Below are positions 32,039 through 43,860 of a stretch of 64,000 nucleotides of DNA, one piece after another; position 1 is the first letter of the stretch, and every line of letters starts with the position of its first letter. Source of the stretch: Brachypodium distachyon (taxonomy: Eukaryota; Streptophyta; Magnoliopsida; Poales; Poaceae); NCBI RefSeq assembly GCF_000005505.3, contig NC_016135.3, forward strand, positions 3,496,001 to 3,560,000, written 5' to 3'. The notes under the pieces are model-generated. The model made no database searches. It saw only the letters and a list, made by a program, of their open reading frames with translations, and was not told the origin of the DNA. Made by a program: the position numbers and the translations under genes.

Positions 32039-35000
32039 TGTAACATCCCAATTTTCAAAACTCTTCATATGACTCTTCATATGCATTGCATATCATAAGC
32101 ATCATGTCACCCTTGCATTTGATCACTTTCAAAACCCTAAATTTTGCCCAGAAAACCCTTTTGCACAGATGCCTTTATTTGATTTTGGGCTTTGATCTTG
32201 CTCTTGAGTATTTGCATTTTAATCCATGAGGGTATTGTAGTAAAAAGGGATTTAATGCCTATATAAAGCTATTCCATAAATTGGCTTTTGAAAATATTTT
32301 GAAAAATAATTTGTTTCGATAGCCTAAGGGCCCTAAAAGCCATTTTATAGGCAAATGTATTTTTAAATATTTTATTTTGAGAAAATTGTTGTTCCAAAAG
32401 TTAGATCATATGAAAATATGATTTTAAAAATTTTGTTGCATTTTATTTGGAGTGATTTGGAGCTTCGAATCAATTTTGAGGTTCAAAAATAGAAAATAAA
32501 TAAAAGAAAAAAAAAACCGACGAAAACCGGCCGAACCGGACCGGACCGACCGGCTCCGCCTAGCCCAGCCGCCCACTCCCACTGACCGGTGGGCCCCGCC
32601 ACCCTTCTTCCCCAAACCGCCTGCCCGAGAAGCCCGGCCACGCACGACTCCGAGTGGCTCACGATTCCGTTCCGATTTCTTTGCGCACGAACCACCAAAT
32701 CTGAAACCCCGCGCGTCATATCGAAGACCCCGGACTCCTCTACCACTTCCCCCAAACCTCACGTCCAGTTTCGCATCAGTTAGGATTTAATTGCTCGCCG
32801 GAGTTCGTTGCTGCCGCCGCCGTTCTTCGCGTTTCTCCGCCGTTCCGGTGAGGTTCTCCCCGCGCCAACCCCCTAGCCTCCCTCCTCTCCTCGTTCCGAA
32901 CGCCGTGACGCGCTCCGTTTTGAGTTTGGTCGCCGCCGTCTGCCTTCTTCCCCAGCGCCGGCGCCGCCCGCCGCCCGCGGTTCGCCCCGCGCCCGCGCCC
33001 TGCGCCGCGCGCCGCCCCGCGCGCCCGCCGCCGCCTGCGCTCGGCCGCCCGCGCCCGCCGCCGGCCGTTGCCTGCGCCGCCCCCGCCGCGCAGCCGTGCC
33101 GTCGGCGCCGCCTCCGCCTACCCGTGCCGCCGCCGTCCGGCGAGCTAGCCCGGCCGGCCGGAACCCTAGGCTCCGGCCACTCACGTTCTGCCACGTGGTA
33201 GTATTTTTTTTGTTTTTTTTAATTCGGCCAAATTAGATAATGCATTTTTGCAGAAAAGACCCTACAACTTCAAAGCCCCATATCTTTCAAACCGTTTGTC
33301 CAAAAATTGTGTTCCACACGTTTTTGGAATCGTCACAACATGTAGAATATTTTGGCACTGTTTAATTTAAGTTTTGGACAACTTAGACAGTAGCTATTTA
33401 CAGAATGATTGAATATGGTTTAAATTTCAAATGAATTGTTTCAAAATAGTTTTGAGCATGTTATCTTGCTGTAAAATTATTTAAACTTGTTCTCTGTCCA
33501 TTAGGACCAGAAAAGAAATTATTTTGTGTATAATCATGGCATACAAGTTAAGTATTACTTTGTGTTGCAAAGGCCGCACAATCTTTTGTTTTAAACCCTA
33601 TCCAGGTATCATGCATAGTAATTACCTCTTTGATGTTGTATAATCTGTCCAAATCATTTGAAAAACTTTTCAAAACAGAAACGAAACTTTGTACTTTAGA
33701 AGTAACCTTTGATGTGCATCATCATAGCATATGCATCATGGCATAGCTTTTGTATTGAATGTTGTGTTTATTGTGTGCATGTTTCTTTTATTTTAGATTG
33801 TGTGGAGTGTAATCATTGTTGTTGCGAAGAGTGCGAGAACTACCTCAACTTTGGACAAGGCAAGTTCACTTTGATCATTCTCCTAAATAGTTTTACTATG
33901 CACTAGATGTTTTATTAGTTGCATCAGGAATATTACTCGTACTTCTATGCTAGCTCTAAATCCTAGGTAGTATAGTTTACCCTCGCCATTACCTTGCTAC
34001 CAAAATTGCCATCGATTATAGTTGAATGCTAGGCTATGGTAGTATCGTGGGGGAATGGTAGTATCGTGGGGGAAATAACTACATTATGATATTGTTATGC
34101 CTTTGGCGATATGAAATGTTTTTGTTAGATGTAAGGCAAAACAAATAATTCAATGAACCGTCCTGGGTGGGCTGCTTTGAAGATTTTGAGGATTAGCGGC
34201 ATCAGGTCCATTTCTATGGGTCCCTCTGAGTCAAGTTCCTGTGAATTCAGGAATGGATCGTCCATGGACGTCTCTCCCGTGGATTCGGGGAGCGCCTACG
34301 TTGCAAATGTGGAATGCCACTTGGGGTAACCGAGACTGGACTAGTTTCCTATTTAGAAGCTTCTAGTACAACCACAATGCTATATGGGCTCTGGCGAGAC
34401 AAGAGTAAGTTGTATGAACCTAGACCCGAGGAATTGTACTGAGGTAGCTGTGTAAGGGGAGCGTGATTCTCTCGTGGTTTAGGGAATTACCTCTGAAAAT
34501 CTCGTAATCGATGCCGTTGCTACTCTACCCTGAGGACAGCAAGGGATTAACACATCGGTTTCTTGTGGCGAATGTGTACAAACTCTCGAGAGCGTCAAAA
34601 CTAAGTACTTAGCCGTGTCCCCGGCAACGGACAATTTGAGCGACTAGATGTGGAGCTGTAAGGAAAGTCTCATTCATACTAATTTCTAAATAAAATGAAT
34701 GGTTGAACAGGGTAGGAGCACTTGATGAATCCACATCAATGTGCTCTAGGATAATAGGAGCATGGGTGTGTCTACCCTGTGTCCAATAGTGATAAAAATC
34801 TATTTGATTAAAAGATAGGATTCAATAACAAAGCTTTTATGCAAATAGCTTGAACCCCACTCTGCCACATTATGCATATATTTGGTAGGTTCTGATATAA
34901 CTCCTAGTGAATCTTGCCAATACATCCAATGTATTGACCCTAGTGGCTGCATCGTTTAATGATGCAGGAAGCTCCGACGACGAGTAAGATGAACGTTCTG

Positions 35001-35280
35001 CTTGTTTGGGTTACGGGCTTACATTCCAACACGCTCTCACCGTGGTGTTGATGTGCCCTTGTATCTTTCACTTTCCGTTGCTAAACAGTTGTTTTATTTC
35101 CAGCTAACCCATGAGGTCATGCGAGTTGTAAGTACCTTTTTAAATTCTGGATGATTCGTTGTAATATTGAGACCTTTGTTCTATGATATTACATCTTGAA
35201 ACTGTGTGTGCTAGTGAGTCGATCTAGGGACTAGCACTAAAGCACAGAGATCGAACCCGTATACGGGGGCGGTCGCTTCA
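32039..35280 (+). mobile_element. 3.2-kb solo LTR, copy 2, inside the second CACTA gene
   Basis: Starts TGTAACATCCCAATTTTC and ends GGGGGCGGTCGCTTCA. The flanking duplication is ATAAC (32034-32038 and 35281-35285). At 3,242 bp it is colinear with copy 1: 'gccgttgctactctaccctgaggacag', 'acaggtaggagc' and 'gtcgat(c)cagggattagca' counterparts all recur. No genes of its own. As in copy 1, a GC-rich Pro/Arg/Ala-coding stretch lies at about 32800-33180, and a short exon-like segment near 33797-33860 encodes CVECNHCCCEECENYLNFGQGK. Confidence 0.9.
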
Positions 35281-35285
35281 ATAAC

Positions 35286-36745
35286 ATGCTGGAGGACCAA
35301 CGTGCTAGAGAATATGCACGTCAGCACATGACACCAGAGGAGTGGGCGGGCATTGAGCCAATGCAGCCGCCTGTTAAAAAATTTGCGGTAAGGGTTCATG
35401 TGCATTAATTTGTTTTCGGCGTTAATTATGTCACTCATGATCCATATAGACTCACGTCCTGTCTTATATGATAACATGAAAATGCCCACAAATGGGAGGA
35501 GAGCAAGAGGTCAGAAACATCCGCCGACTCCGTGCAGAGCAAGAGGTGGGAGTCGGCTGTGACCGCCGGCTTGCAAAAGGGGGAGCACACGGGCCGTGTT
35601 CTAGGGGAAGGCAAAGGGGCCTGATGGGATGATTTCCCGCCTGCTCCGAAGCGAAGCAGGGTCCAGAAAAAGCTCCCCGCTTCTGTTGAAATAATAGAAC
35701 AAGCTAAGGCGGAGGCGTGAGAGTAGACATCTATGGTGTGTCAAGAGGTGTCAAGAGAATATGCAGAGCAAGCCGTCCATCATTTGGTGTCAGCATTGGC
35801 CAAAGACCACCCCGCCCTTGACGCCATACTCGGGGGAGGAGTGGAGGGTTTGAGGAACCTCCTTCCTCCTCTTCCTCCGCGAAAGAGCACCCAGCTGAAG
35901 AGTAGTGCCGCATCCAACACACATATGGAAGACGATGACACATACACCCCAGGTTACAACCCGGCTCCTAGCATGGACAACGCCCCCGCTAGCCAACCGG
36001 ACCCAAGCGAGGGCATCCGGGATAACGATCCGGGTCTGAGCGACAATATCCTTGTAAGCATACTTTTGAAACTCTTTTTCACTCCTTACCTTCATGAATA
36101 AAGATCTTACACACATATGCCTTCTTCTTGTTACGCGCAGGCACCGGTGAAGTGTCGTATCCACGTAGACAAGCCTGGGAAGCTTGTAGGCGCCATTGGC
36201 CGCCTGATGCCCAGACAATCACCGCCACTAGTGCACGGCATTCTTATGAACAACACACAAGTGAGTGTGATGGTGGACTCGTCGTCGAGGAGCATCGTGA
36301 TTATGCTATCCCGCTACCTCCGGAGGAAGGCGTGGATATCCTAGGCGGTTGTCCAAACTACCGGATTATGTGGCCTAGGAGCTTGGTATCTCTCTACAAC
36401 CAGCGCCGGCCCTCTATGACTCCACCTCCCTCCGCCCACAAAGGTACTTCTCAATTGCCGCTTGGCCTTTCCCCTAGGATACGTCCTCCTATCGATGCCG
36501 GCGGAGATGAAGAGCGGGCAATGTCGATGCCTCCACAGCTCAAAGATAGCCAGACCACAGGGTCGGCACAGGCTGGAAGCGTCCCTCCTACCTTCTCTCT
36601 CTTGGGTGCCACTGAGTCCATGGGTGGCCGCAAGATCGATGACAAGTTCAAGGCAGAGGAGCAAAAGGCATGGGACAATAAGAGGGGGCATAGAAAGAGG
36701 GGGCGCGGCGGCAAGACCATCAAGGACTCCTCCAATGTCAATTAA
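35286..36745 (+). pseudogene. Second CACTA gene, middle part
   Basis: Reading resumes after the solo LTR with REYARQHMTPEEWAGIEPMQ, followed by a possible donor (gtaagg, ~35387). Further exon-like pieces are 35733-36050 (YAEQAVHHLVSALAKDHPAL), an AT-rich intron to ~36140 with an acceptor (ttacgcgcag), then PVKCRIHVDKPGKLVGAIGR, EEGVDILGGCPNYRIMWPRS and a Lys/Arg-rich end (RGHRKRGRGGKTIKD), stopping at 36743-36745. Several frame changes are needed, so the gene is decayed. The function of this spacer is not known. Confidence 0.65.
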
Positions 36746-36751
36746 GATGAG

Positions 36752-37931
36752 ATGCACTATGTGCCTGACATAACTGGTGTCTGGGAAGACAATAGGCCTG
36801 ACATTCTCATGAAGAACCCCCATCAAGGCGAGAGATTCGAAGACGGATCCTATTTCGTTGCTAGGGAGTTTGACCGGGTGCTTATTTACTATCCTGGAAG
36901 ACCGATGGTCACCGAAGATTCCCTGCGTGCCGTGTCCAGAGAGATGCGAGAGCTTCATCAGTTCTAGATGCAAGCATCAGCTGGTTCTCAACAGCATGCC
37001 CAACAAATCAATGTTCGAATCCCACGAGACTATGGCTTCTTTGACCAAGAAACTGGAAACATTCAAGGATGTCCTATCACCTTTGGTGTGGAGTTCAACG
37101 AACTGTTCCACCTCTTCAACCGCCAAAAGCTTGATATCAACCTCTTAAGGCTGTGGTCTGCCTACCAAATAAGGGAAATGCGGCGAATGGAGGTAAAAAA
37201 AGTAGCCATTTTAGACCCCGCGGTGTTCAACTACGGTGACATCGGTCTTGAGCCAGAAAAGGATCCCTCAAGAACCCTGGCATCTAATTACTTGGTGGCA
37301 TGTCTGGAGAAATACGCGGACCACGACTTTATCCTCTTCTTCCTTAATTTGGAGTAAGTTGAGTTTTATATATGGAACTGTTTGTTTTTTCTAATTCAGT
37401 CTTTCTTATACACCCTTAGATAGTAAAGTTTGTTTCTTTTGAAAACAGAGATCATTGGGTGACACTACTCATTTGTTTGCCTTGGTCCGTAGTGTGTACT
37501 ACTTCGATTCACTACTTCCGAAGAAGGGTGTTCGAGGTCGGTACTGGAAACCCATCAAATCGCTTATTAACACTGCCTGGAAAGTGGCGACCAAGGAAAA
37601 ACTAGCTGGTAAAGGCTATAAAGACGAGCCTCATCACAACCACAGGTTCCCTTGCCAGCAACAGCCACCCGGCAGTGTGTTCTCTGGCTACTACTGTTGT
37701 CACATCCTTATGGAGAATGCCAACATGTTCAAGCCTGAGTGGAAGGGGTCAGTCGTGGCGATGGAAGAGTACTGGCGGCCCCAAATGACGATGGGACACC
37801 GACCTAAATGGGTCGTGTATAACATTCAAAGGGAGTTTGCCCATCTCATCAACAATGAGGTAATCAAGCCTAGTAGGGACTTCTACGAACGCGTGGAACA
37901 AGTGGTGACTATGGTTCACCCACAACAATAG
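36752..37931 (+). pseudogene. Second CACTA gene, Ulp1-like (C48) protease domain
   Basis: After a stop at 36743 the frame continues (HYVPDITGVWEDNRPDIL), again stops at 36965, then gives MQASAGSQQHAQQINVRIPR and DYGFFDQETGNIQGCPITFG. An intron (about 37357-37448) precedes a block with DHWVTLLICLPWSV (candidate catalytic His), YYFDSLLPKKG (Asp) and QQQPPGSVFSGYYCCHIL (Gln and Cys). This is the His-Asp-Gln-Cys order of the Ulp1 SUMO-protease family, which occurs in the second gene of many grass CACTA elements. The His and Asp segments are in different frames, so the domain is broken. It ends at 37929-37931. Confidence 0.75.
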
Positions 37932-38139
37932 CTTCAAATTTGAAATGAGATACATTTGTATTCTTTATATGCTTTAAATGATGCGGCTTTATATACATTT
38001 GTATGTTTTAAATGATATGGTTGTGTATTTTTCTGTGCTGTGTTGTGCTGTGCTGTGTTGTGCTGTGTATTCAAATATATATTTTTCTGTGTATTTTCTG
38101 TGGTTTTAATTATTTTTTTAATTACTGAAAATGTATCAA

Positions 38140-38420
38140 TGTCGGTCGCTCGCCCGACACTGATGTTGCAAAGCAACCGTTACTGATGTACATATCATCA
38201 GTGACGGGCGCGGGAACGTGACCGTCACTGATGATGGTATTCATTAGTAACGGTCGGGTCGGGCTGCCTGCCACTGATGATGGTACATCAGTAACGGTCG
38301 CATAAACCGTTACTGATGATAGGTACATCAGTAACGGTTGGAGCGACCGTTAATGATGATACCCATCATCAGTAATAGGAAGTTAGTAACGGCGGCCCCG
38401 ACCGTTACTGATAAACCTTT
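38140..38420. repeat. CACTA right subterminal repeats
   Basis: About a dozen copies of catcagtaacggtc / gaccgttactgatg variants in both orientations, running up to the right terminal inverted repeat. Confidence 0.9.
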
Positions 38421-38434
38421 CTGTAGTAGTGAAT

Positions 38435-39143
38435 ACAAATTTAACTATATAATTTTGGTAGCATGTAACTCACGTATCATTTGTTTAAGTGTTTTTTTTT
38501 CTTTTAGGTAAATGAAAACTAGACCCGCAAGGGGTAAGCCATCCCCAAGCATTTGCATTGAGAACAAGACCTTCGTGAAAGCCCCAAATTCTTGCCCCAC
38601 CCATACACACCGGCACCAAAGCCTGTACGAGACCGGACGAGCATTAGGCCTGTGCTTAAGGTGTGGGACATAGGAGGAGGTTAACGGCACATGGTAACAC
38701 CTGACCTTGGTCGGCGGGAGCTGCTGGGAGCAGCTGCAGCGAGGAGACAGATGAGCTTTGATTAAGGAATTGTTGATTGTTATGAGTAATTAGGAAACAT
38801 GTTTAAGGTAAATGGGAAACGTGGCTCCAACTGCCGGCCTAAATTGATGGAGGTTATTACGGACATATTGTTGAGTTCTTTTTCGGCCGCAAGGCCTTTG
38901 ATATAGATGGTGAGATCTAATTGGCACTCCCTTAGTGGTTTCTGGAGTACCGAGGTACTGTAAATAATCTCATATATCATGTCTATCTCAGTCATTACGT
39001 CATGACACCACTCCTTGACATGACGTACATATAAATAGAACATAGTGGCTGCGTGTCCCAATTCGCATAGCTAATCTCCTCTCATCTGGTCGGAAAATCC
39101 TTCCAATAGTATTGTACCACTTCTCTTAAAGGATATAAGCAAT
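38435..39143. other. Non-coding flank, no gene seen
   Basis: The first ~50 bases continue the MITE-like target sequence of the CACTA insertion. The rest is unique, AT-rich DNA without a recognisable domain. Confidence 0.5.
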
Positions 39144-41858
39144 TTGGTTTTCTTGGGTGTAAAGACAAACCCCCACCATCAACTTGACAATGTGTAACTT
39201 AAATAGAGACTCTTCATGTCATGAATGTTTTTGTTGGGTTAATTAACGACTACCGTGGGAGGACCTAGCAAAATCATCTTGGGTGACAAATAAAGAATCT
39301 GACCAATAATGTAGACCACCCTATTCTTTTTTCAAGTTCCAACATGGTATGAGCTTTAAGACTAGTCATAGTGGGAGTAACAAAGGTGTTAACTAAAGTG
39401 CCAACTAAGCAATTTTGATGATGTGTCATGTTATTAATGAGGAAAGAGAAGGTTGGGGTAACTAGATATGTTACCATCACACCACACTTTTCAAGATACG
39501 ATGAGTCTATAAAACTAATAAATGAGACTTTTATGTTACCACAAATATGTTACTACCCACTATTGAAGTAGTAACATATGCATGTTACTAGCTTATGTTA
39601 CTCCCCTTATGACCAGCCTAACATCAGTCCTAATAATTAATAAGAGCAAGGATAATATGATAGCCAACAGGATAAAACTTGTTGCCATGTCATCTATAAC
39701 ACACACGGTATGACCAACACAGGACAGACAGCTGGTGCATGCATCAATGCATATAACTTAAAGAAAGACAAAATAACATTGGCCTGTTTTATTTTTCAAG
39801 AAATTCTTATTGAGAAGTTAGGGTGGTTAGGTGCCTTGTATTAGTCATGCGAATACTAAATACGCAAAACTGATTTGCACGCATAGGTGTGGATACGCAA
39901 AACACTGACTGAAATGAAAGACAAAACTATATATATATATGGGTCCTCGAACAGTCTTACGTCTTTAATTAATCACAACAAACAAAAATATTACATCTAA
40001 GTACCTAGTTGTGCCTTCTGCGTCTAAGCAAAAACAAATGTGAACAATTATATAACCATTACAACATGAATGATATGGAAATGTTGTTTGTTACATTGGG
40101 TTTTCCCGGAGGTGACGACAAACCCACCATCAACATGGCCTTGTATAACTCAAATATCTTGTTGGTCTCTTGAATGGTTTTGCTGTGATTAATTAAGGAC
40201 TACCATGGGAAGACCTAGCAAAATAGTCTTGGGTGACGAATAAAGAATTCGATCAATAATGTCGACCGCACTATTCTTCTTCCAGCATGCTCTGGCCGTG
40301 AGTTCAGCGTCAGTGCTGATAATAAGAGCAAGGATAGTATAGCTAACCAACAGCGGGTTATAACTTGTTTGCCATGTGATCTGTAGCACACATGGTTTCA
40401 CTAACACTGGACATGCAGCTGTTACATGCATGTAACTTCAATGAAGAAAAAAATTACCTTGGCCAGTTTTATTTTTCAAGAAACGTACTCTGACTGACAA
40501 CTGACAAGTTAGGGTGGTTAATCATGTGAATGTGATTACTGAATGCGCAAAACTGATTTGCATGCATAGGTGTGATTGTGTGAATACGCAATACTCTGAC
40601 TGAAATGAAAGACAAAACTATGTATATAGGTCCTCGATCAGTCCTCTGTCTTTAATTAATCACAACAAACATAAGCATTTTTATGTAAGTATGTAGTTGA
40701 GCCATCTCCGTCTAAACAAAAACAAAAGTTAACAATTATACTACAATTACAACATGAATGGCATGGACCTGTTGATTGTTACACCGAGTTTCCAGGGTGA
40801 ATACAAACCCACTATCAACTTGGCCTTATATATATAACTTAAATATCTTGTTGGTGTGATGAATGTTTTTTCTGTGATTAATTAAGAATTTGATAATGTT
40901 CGCCCGCCCTATTTTTCTTCCAGTATCCCCTAGCCACGAGTCTCGGCATCAGTGCTGATACTAATTAAAGTAAGGATAGTATACTGTATTGCCAACATGC
41001 TGGATATAACTTGTTGCAATGTCATCTGTTGCACACATGTCTAACATGCTAAAATAAATATATATAAAAACTTAAAATTGACTAAACTAATAAGAAAAGA
41101 TGTAAAAGTATTCTCATTTTGCATTTAAGAAAAAATAAAACCTAAGAAATATATAAAAAGAGAAAACATGACTGAATTGATGATGTGGCATGATTTGGAT
41201 TGATAGATAATGTAAGAAAGTAAATGAATACATGCATGGGTTCAAAACAAAATGCATGCATGACTTAATGAGGTGACATGTATGATTTGCGTGTGCTGGA
41301 CATGATGAGGTGGCATGCTTGCATGTTAAGATAAATCATGTAGTCGGATCTCATATTTAGGTATAGAAGATACATGACATGCATCTAGATCTAGTGCGTG
41401 CATATAACCTAAAGAAATACAAAATGACCTTGTCCAGACTTATTTTTCAAGAAACTCCGACCGAGAAGTTAGAGTGTTTTTTTTAAGGGAGTTAGATGGT
41501 TAGGTACTTCTTACTAGCCGTGTCAATACTGAATACGCAAAATTTATTGCATGCATAGGTGTGAATACGCAAAACCAGACTGAAATGAAAACAAAACTAT
41601 CGAACAGTCTTAAATTTTTAATTAATCTCACAACAAACATAAATATCCCATCTAAGTACGTTGTTGTGCCATCTCCTTCTAAACAAAAAAAAGTTAACAA
41701 TGGTATTACAATTACAAAATGAATGATATGGACTTGTTATTTGTTACATTGGGTTTTCCCGGCGGTGGAGACAAACCCGCCATCAACTTGGCCTTCTATA
41801 ACTTAAATAGCTCGTTGGTGACTTGGTGTCATGAATGTTTTTGCTGTCATTAATTAAC
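39144..41858 (+). repeat. Degenerate tandem array of WAK-gene 5' ends
   Basis: Four successive units begin near 39144, 40098, 40770 and 41733. Period is about 670-690 bp once inserted DNA is removed. Each has 'gacaaaccc(a/g)ccatcaac', 'gattaattaa', 'acctagcaaaat', and (units 1-3) a relic of the start of the kinase gene at 45507. Unit 2 keeps ATGTCGACCGCACTATTC against ATGTCGACCGCCTTATTC in the gene. Unit 1 has ATGTAGACCACCCTATTC (a stop at codon 2) and unit 3 ATGTTCGCCCGCCCTATT. Between relic starts and the next unit come shared segments such as 'gagcaaggatagtata' and 'gaatacgcaaaac'. A fifth, partial unit lies at 44505-44745. Confidence 0.75.
39360..39618. mobile_element. MITE with TAA duplication
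   Basis: Ends GACTAGTCATAGTGGGAGTAAC and GTTACTCCCCTTATGACCAGCC are inverted repeats, flanked by TAA (39357-39359 and 39619-39621). It is 259 bp and non-coding. The 3-bp TAA suggests a Tourist/Harbinger relationship. It sits just after the relic start codon of the first array unit. Confidence 0.75.
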
Positions 41859-41859
41859 T

Positions 41860-43090
41860 ATATACTGACGCGCCTAAAACAGACCCAAAACAAAAACGTC
41901 AGAGGACAAATGTCTAAGACGATCAGTTCTGACGCGTTCATGTGGGTCAGAGGTAACATTTTCGCCACTGAGCTGTAGAGTTTAGAAACCTCAGAGATTA
42001 CTTTTTGAGGGTTTAAAAAAATAGTAAATTAATTCACCAATTTATCACTACAACCAATTATGCAATCACAGATCCATTACCAACTCGATCCATCCACCAA
42101 GCATGCATACACGAAAATACGGGCTAGTTTATTTGGTGGTCGTCTGCCAGGACAGAAGGTGGCGGTCAAATTCCAACAGTCCATTTTTGGGCTGTTAGAT
42201 TTTTAATTTTTTGCTTCTTTTGACAACTTTTTATTTTTCAATGTTTTCCTTTAAAATTTTAGAATTTAAGTTTTTTTGACTTTTCAATTTTATTTTCTAT
42301 TTTGGTCTTTTAATTTTCGAAAATTTATTTTTCCATCATTATTTTTATATTCATTTTATTTTAGCTTATTTTTATTTACCAAAAACACTTACCTAGTCGA
42401 TGGCGGCAGTGCGCGGATCGATGTGGCGCCCTAGTAGGGCGTGCAGGGCCAAGATCTGACCTCCTGTCGACGGCTTCGCACGGCGGCGGCGCGCAGGAGG
42501 TGCGGCGGTGAGAGGAGGCGCAGTGCGGTGGAGCGGCAAGAGGAAGGGCGGCGACGAGGTCGAGAGGAGGAGGTTGGGGGCGTGAGGAAGAGAGGCCGGA
42601 GCTGGGGAGCATGAGCGTGGGGGGAGAGAAGTGGGGAGAACAGAGGAAGAGAATAGAAAAGAAAAATATAGTGGCCATGTGCCGTGCCCGGTCTTGGGTT
42701 CGCCGGCACGGCTCACTTAAGTGGGCTTGGAGGGCCTGGGCCAGCCCGTTGGACCGAGAGGAGGGGATCGAGTTTATTTGCTAGCATGTTGGGAACGCTT
42801 ATGTTTATTCAGTGGCTTCGGAGTAGAGATTAGTGTGGACCGAAAATCACACCGACAAGCCCAAAAAACGTCAGTAATTGAACCCTCACCAAGTAAATAC
42901 TAAAAATGTCAGAAGTAGGAAGCGTCAGAGGTAACCATGTCACTTCTGATGTTTTATTTTTATTTTTTAAAACATCATAGATGATTTTTTTTTCGCTGTG
43001 ACTGCAGCTCCTAATAGAGTCGATACAAACTTTTTTCCGCTGCGCGTCGGTGCTGAACTTGCAAGATTAATGTCTTTTGTAGTAGTAGTG
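41860..43090. mobile_element. Partial CACTA-like element
   Basis: The right end reads GACATTAATCTTGC-like sequence inverted into ...TTTTGTAGTAGTAGTG at 43075-43090, a CACTA terminus. Near both sides are short motifs 'gtcagagg(t)aac' and 'tctgacg(c)' in opposite orientations that look like subterminal repeats. The left CACTA terminus is missing or degraded. The interior has an AT-rich stretch (42180-42380) and a GC-rich one (42400-42720) without recognisable protein. Confidence 0.5.
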
Positions 43091-43860
43091 CAATAGGACT
43101 TGAACCGAAATGGAAGATCACCGGGGTTGGGCTCTTGCGACCATGATCAACTTCACCACCTATATAACTGTCACTATACCCTGACAGACCCATCTGACAG
43201 CCTCTATTTCTTGGGAGGTACCTCAGAATGTGCTTGACGGCTATCAAATAAATGTTCAGTGGTAGGATACTCCATATATCTGCTCATAATCCCCACTGAA
43301 TAAGTAATGTCAGGTCAGGTGTGTGTTACTAAGTACCTTAAACTTGTACGGTACAAAGTTCTTGCTCAAATGCAGTCTGGCTTCCATTGGAACTTGCATA
43401 GGGTTACAGTTCCTCCTATCAACGACACCATTGTGCAGCTGCGTGTACGGGGCTGTTAGGAAATGCCGAATGCCAGTTTCATCACACAACTGACCAAACT
43501 TATAGGATGTGAACTCTCCACCTCGGTCTGTCCTGAGCCCCATTAATTACTTTCAGACTCGGTTCTGTCTCAACTGAATTCTTGATTTTCTTCAGTGCAT
43601 CTAGCGCCTAATCTTCACTCTTGATCAGCGGATTCAGCGCCACCCACGTATACCCACTGTCAGTAGGAAATACTTCTTCCTGCGAATGTTGCCGGTGCAA
43701 TTGGCCCACATAAATCCCCAATGCAACAATTTCATAGGTTGATCTGCCGGTACTTAGCTAGTGTGGAATGGTCTTCTTCGTTGCTTGGCAACCATGACAG
43801 CTAAACAACAGAAGGAAGCAGTCCACGTGATTATAACACTCACTTGAATATATCTTACGT
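43091..43860 (-). pseudogene. Copia retrotransposon fragment (integrase and RNase H pieces)
   Basis: On the minus strand, around 43800-43310 the integrase core is visible (LRTDRGGEFTSYKFGQLCDE; LTAPYTQLHNGVVDRRN). At 43247-43095 the RNase H end appears (AVKHILRYLPRNRGCQMGLS; GYSDSYIGGEVDHGRKS). The reverse transcriptase that should separate them is missing, so the fragment has an internal deletion. No LTRs are seen. Confidence 0.8.

Larger units (their letters stand above)
9179..38431 (+). mobile_element. CACTA (En/Spm) DNA transposon carrying nested insertions
   Basis: The left end is CACTACTACAAAACGGTTTA. The right end is its inverse (...AAACCTTTCTGTAGTAGTG). Both are flanked by the 3-bp duplication AAT (9176-9178 and 38432-38434), as expected for CACTA elements. 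Both ends carry many short inverted and direct motifs of the type catcagtaacggtc / gaccgttactgatg, typical subterminal transposase-binding repeats. Inside are a TNP2-type transposase and a second gene with a Ulp1-like domain, both on the plus strand. Total length is 29,253 bp; subtracting the nested insertions leaves about 10.1 kb. Both genes carry frameshifts and stops, so the copy is not autonomous now. Confidence 0.95.

Noticed and set aside
32787..33201. Mirror-image Pro/Arg ORFs
   Set aside because: GC-rich low-complexity part of the second solo LTR.
38140..38420. CRISPR-like spaced repeats
   Set aside because: Repeats alternate in orientation and vary in sequence; they are CACTA subterminal repeats in a plant genome.
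39144..41858. Intact small genes starting at the ATGTCGACC-like relics
   Set aside because: Frames close within a few codons or diverge at once; only the start region is shared with the WAK gene.
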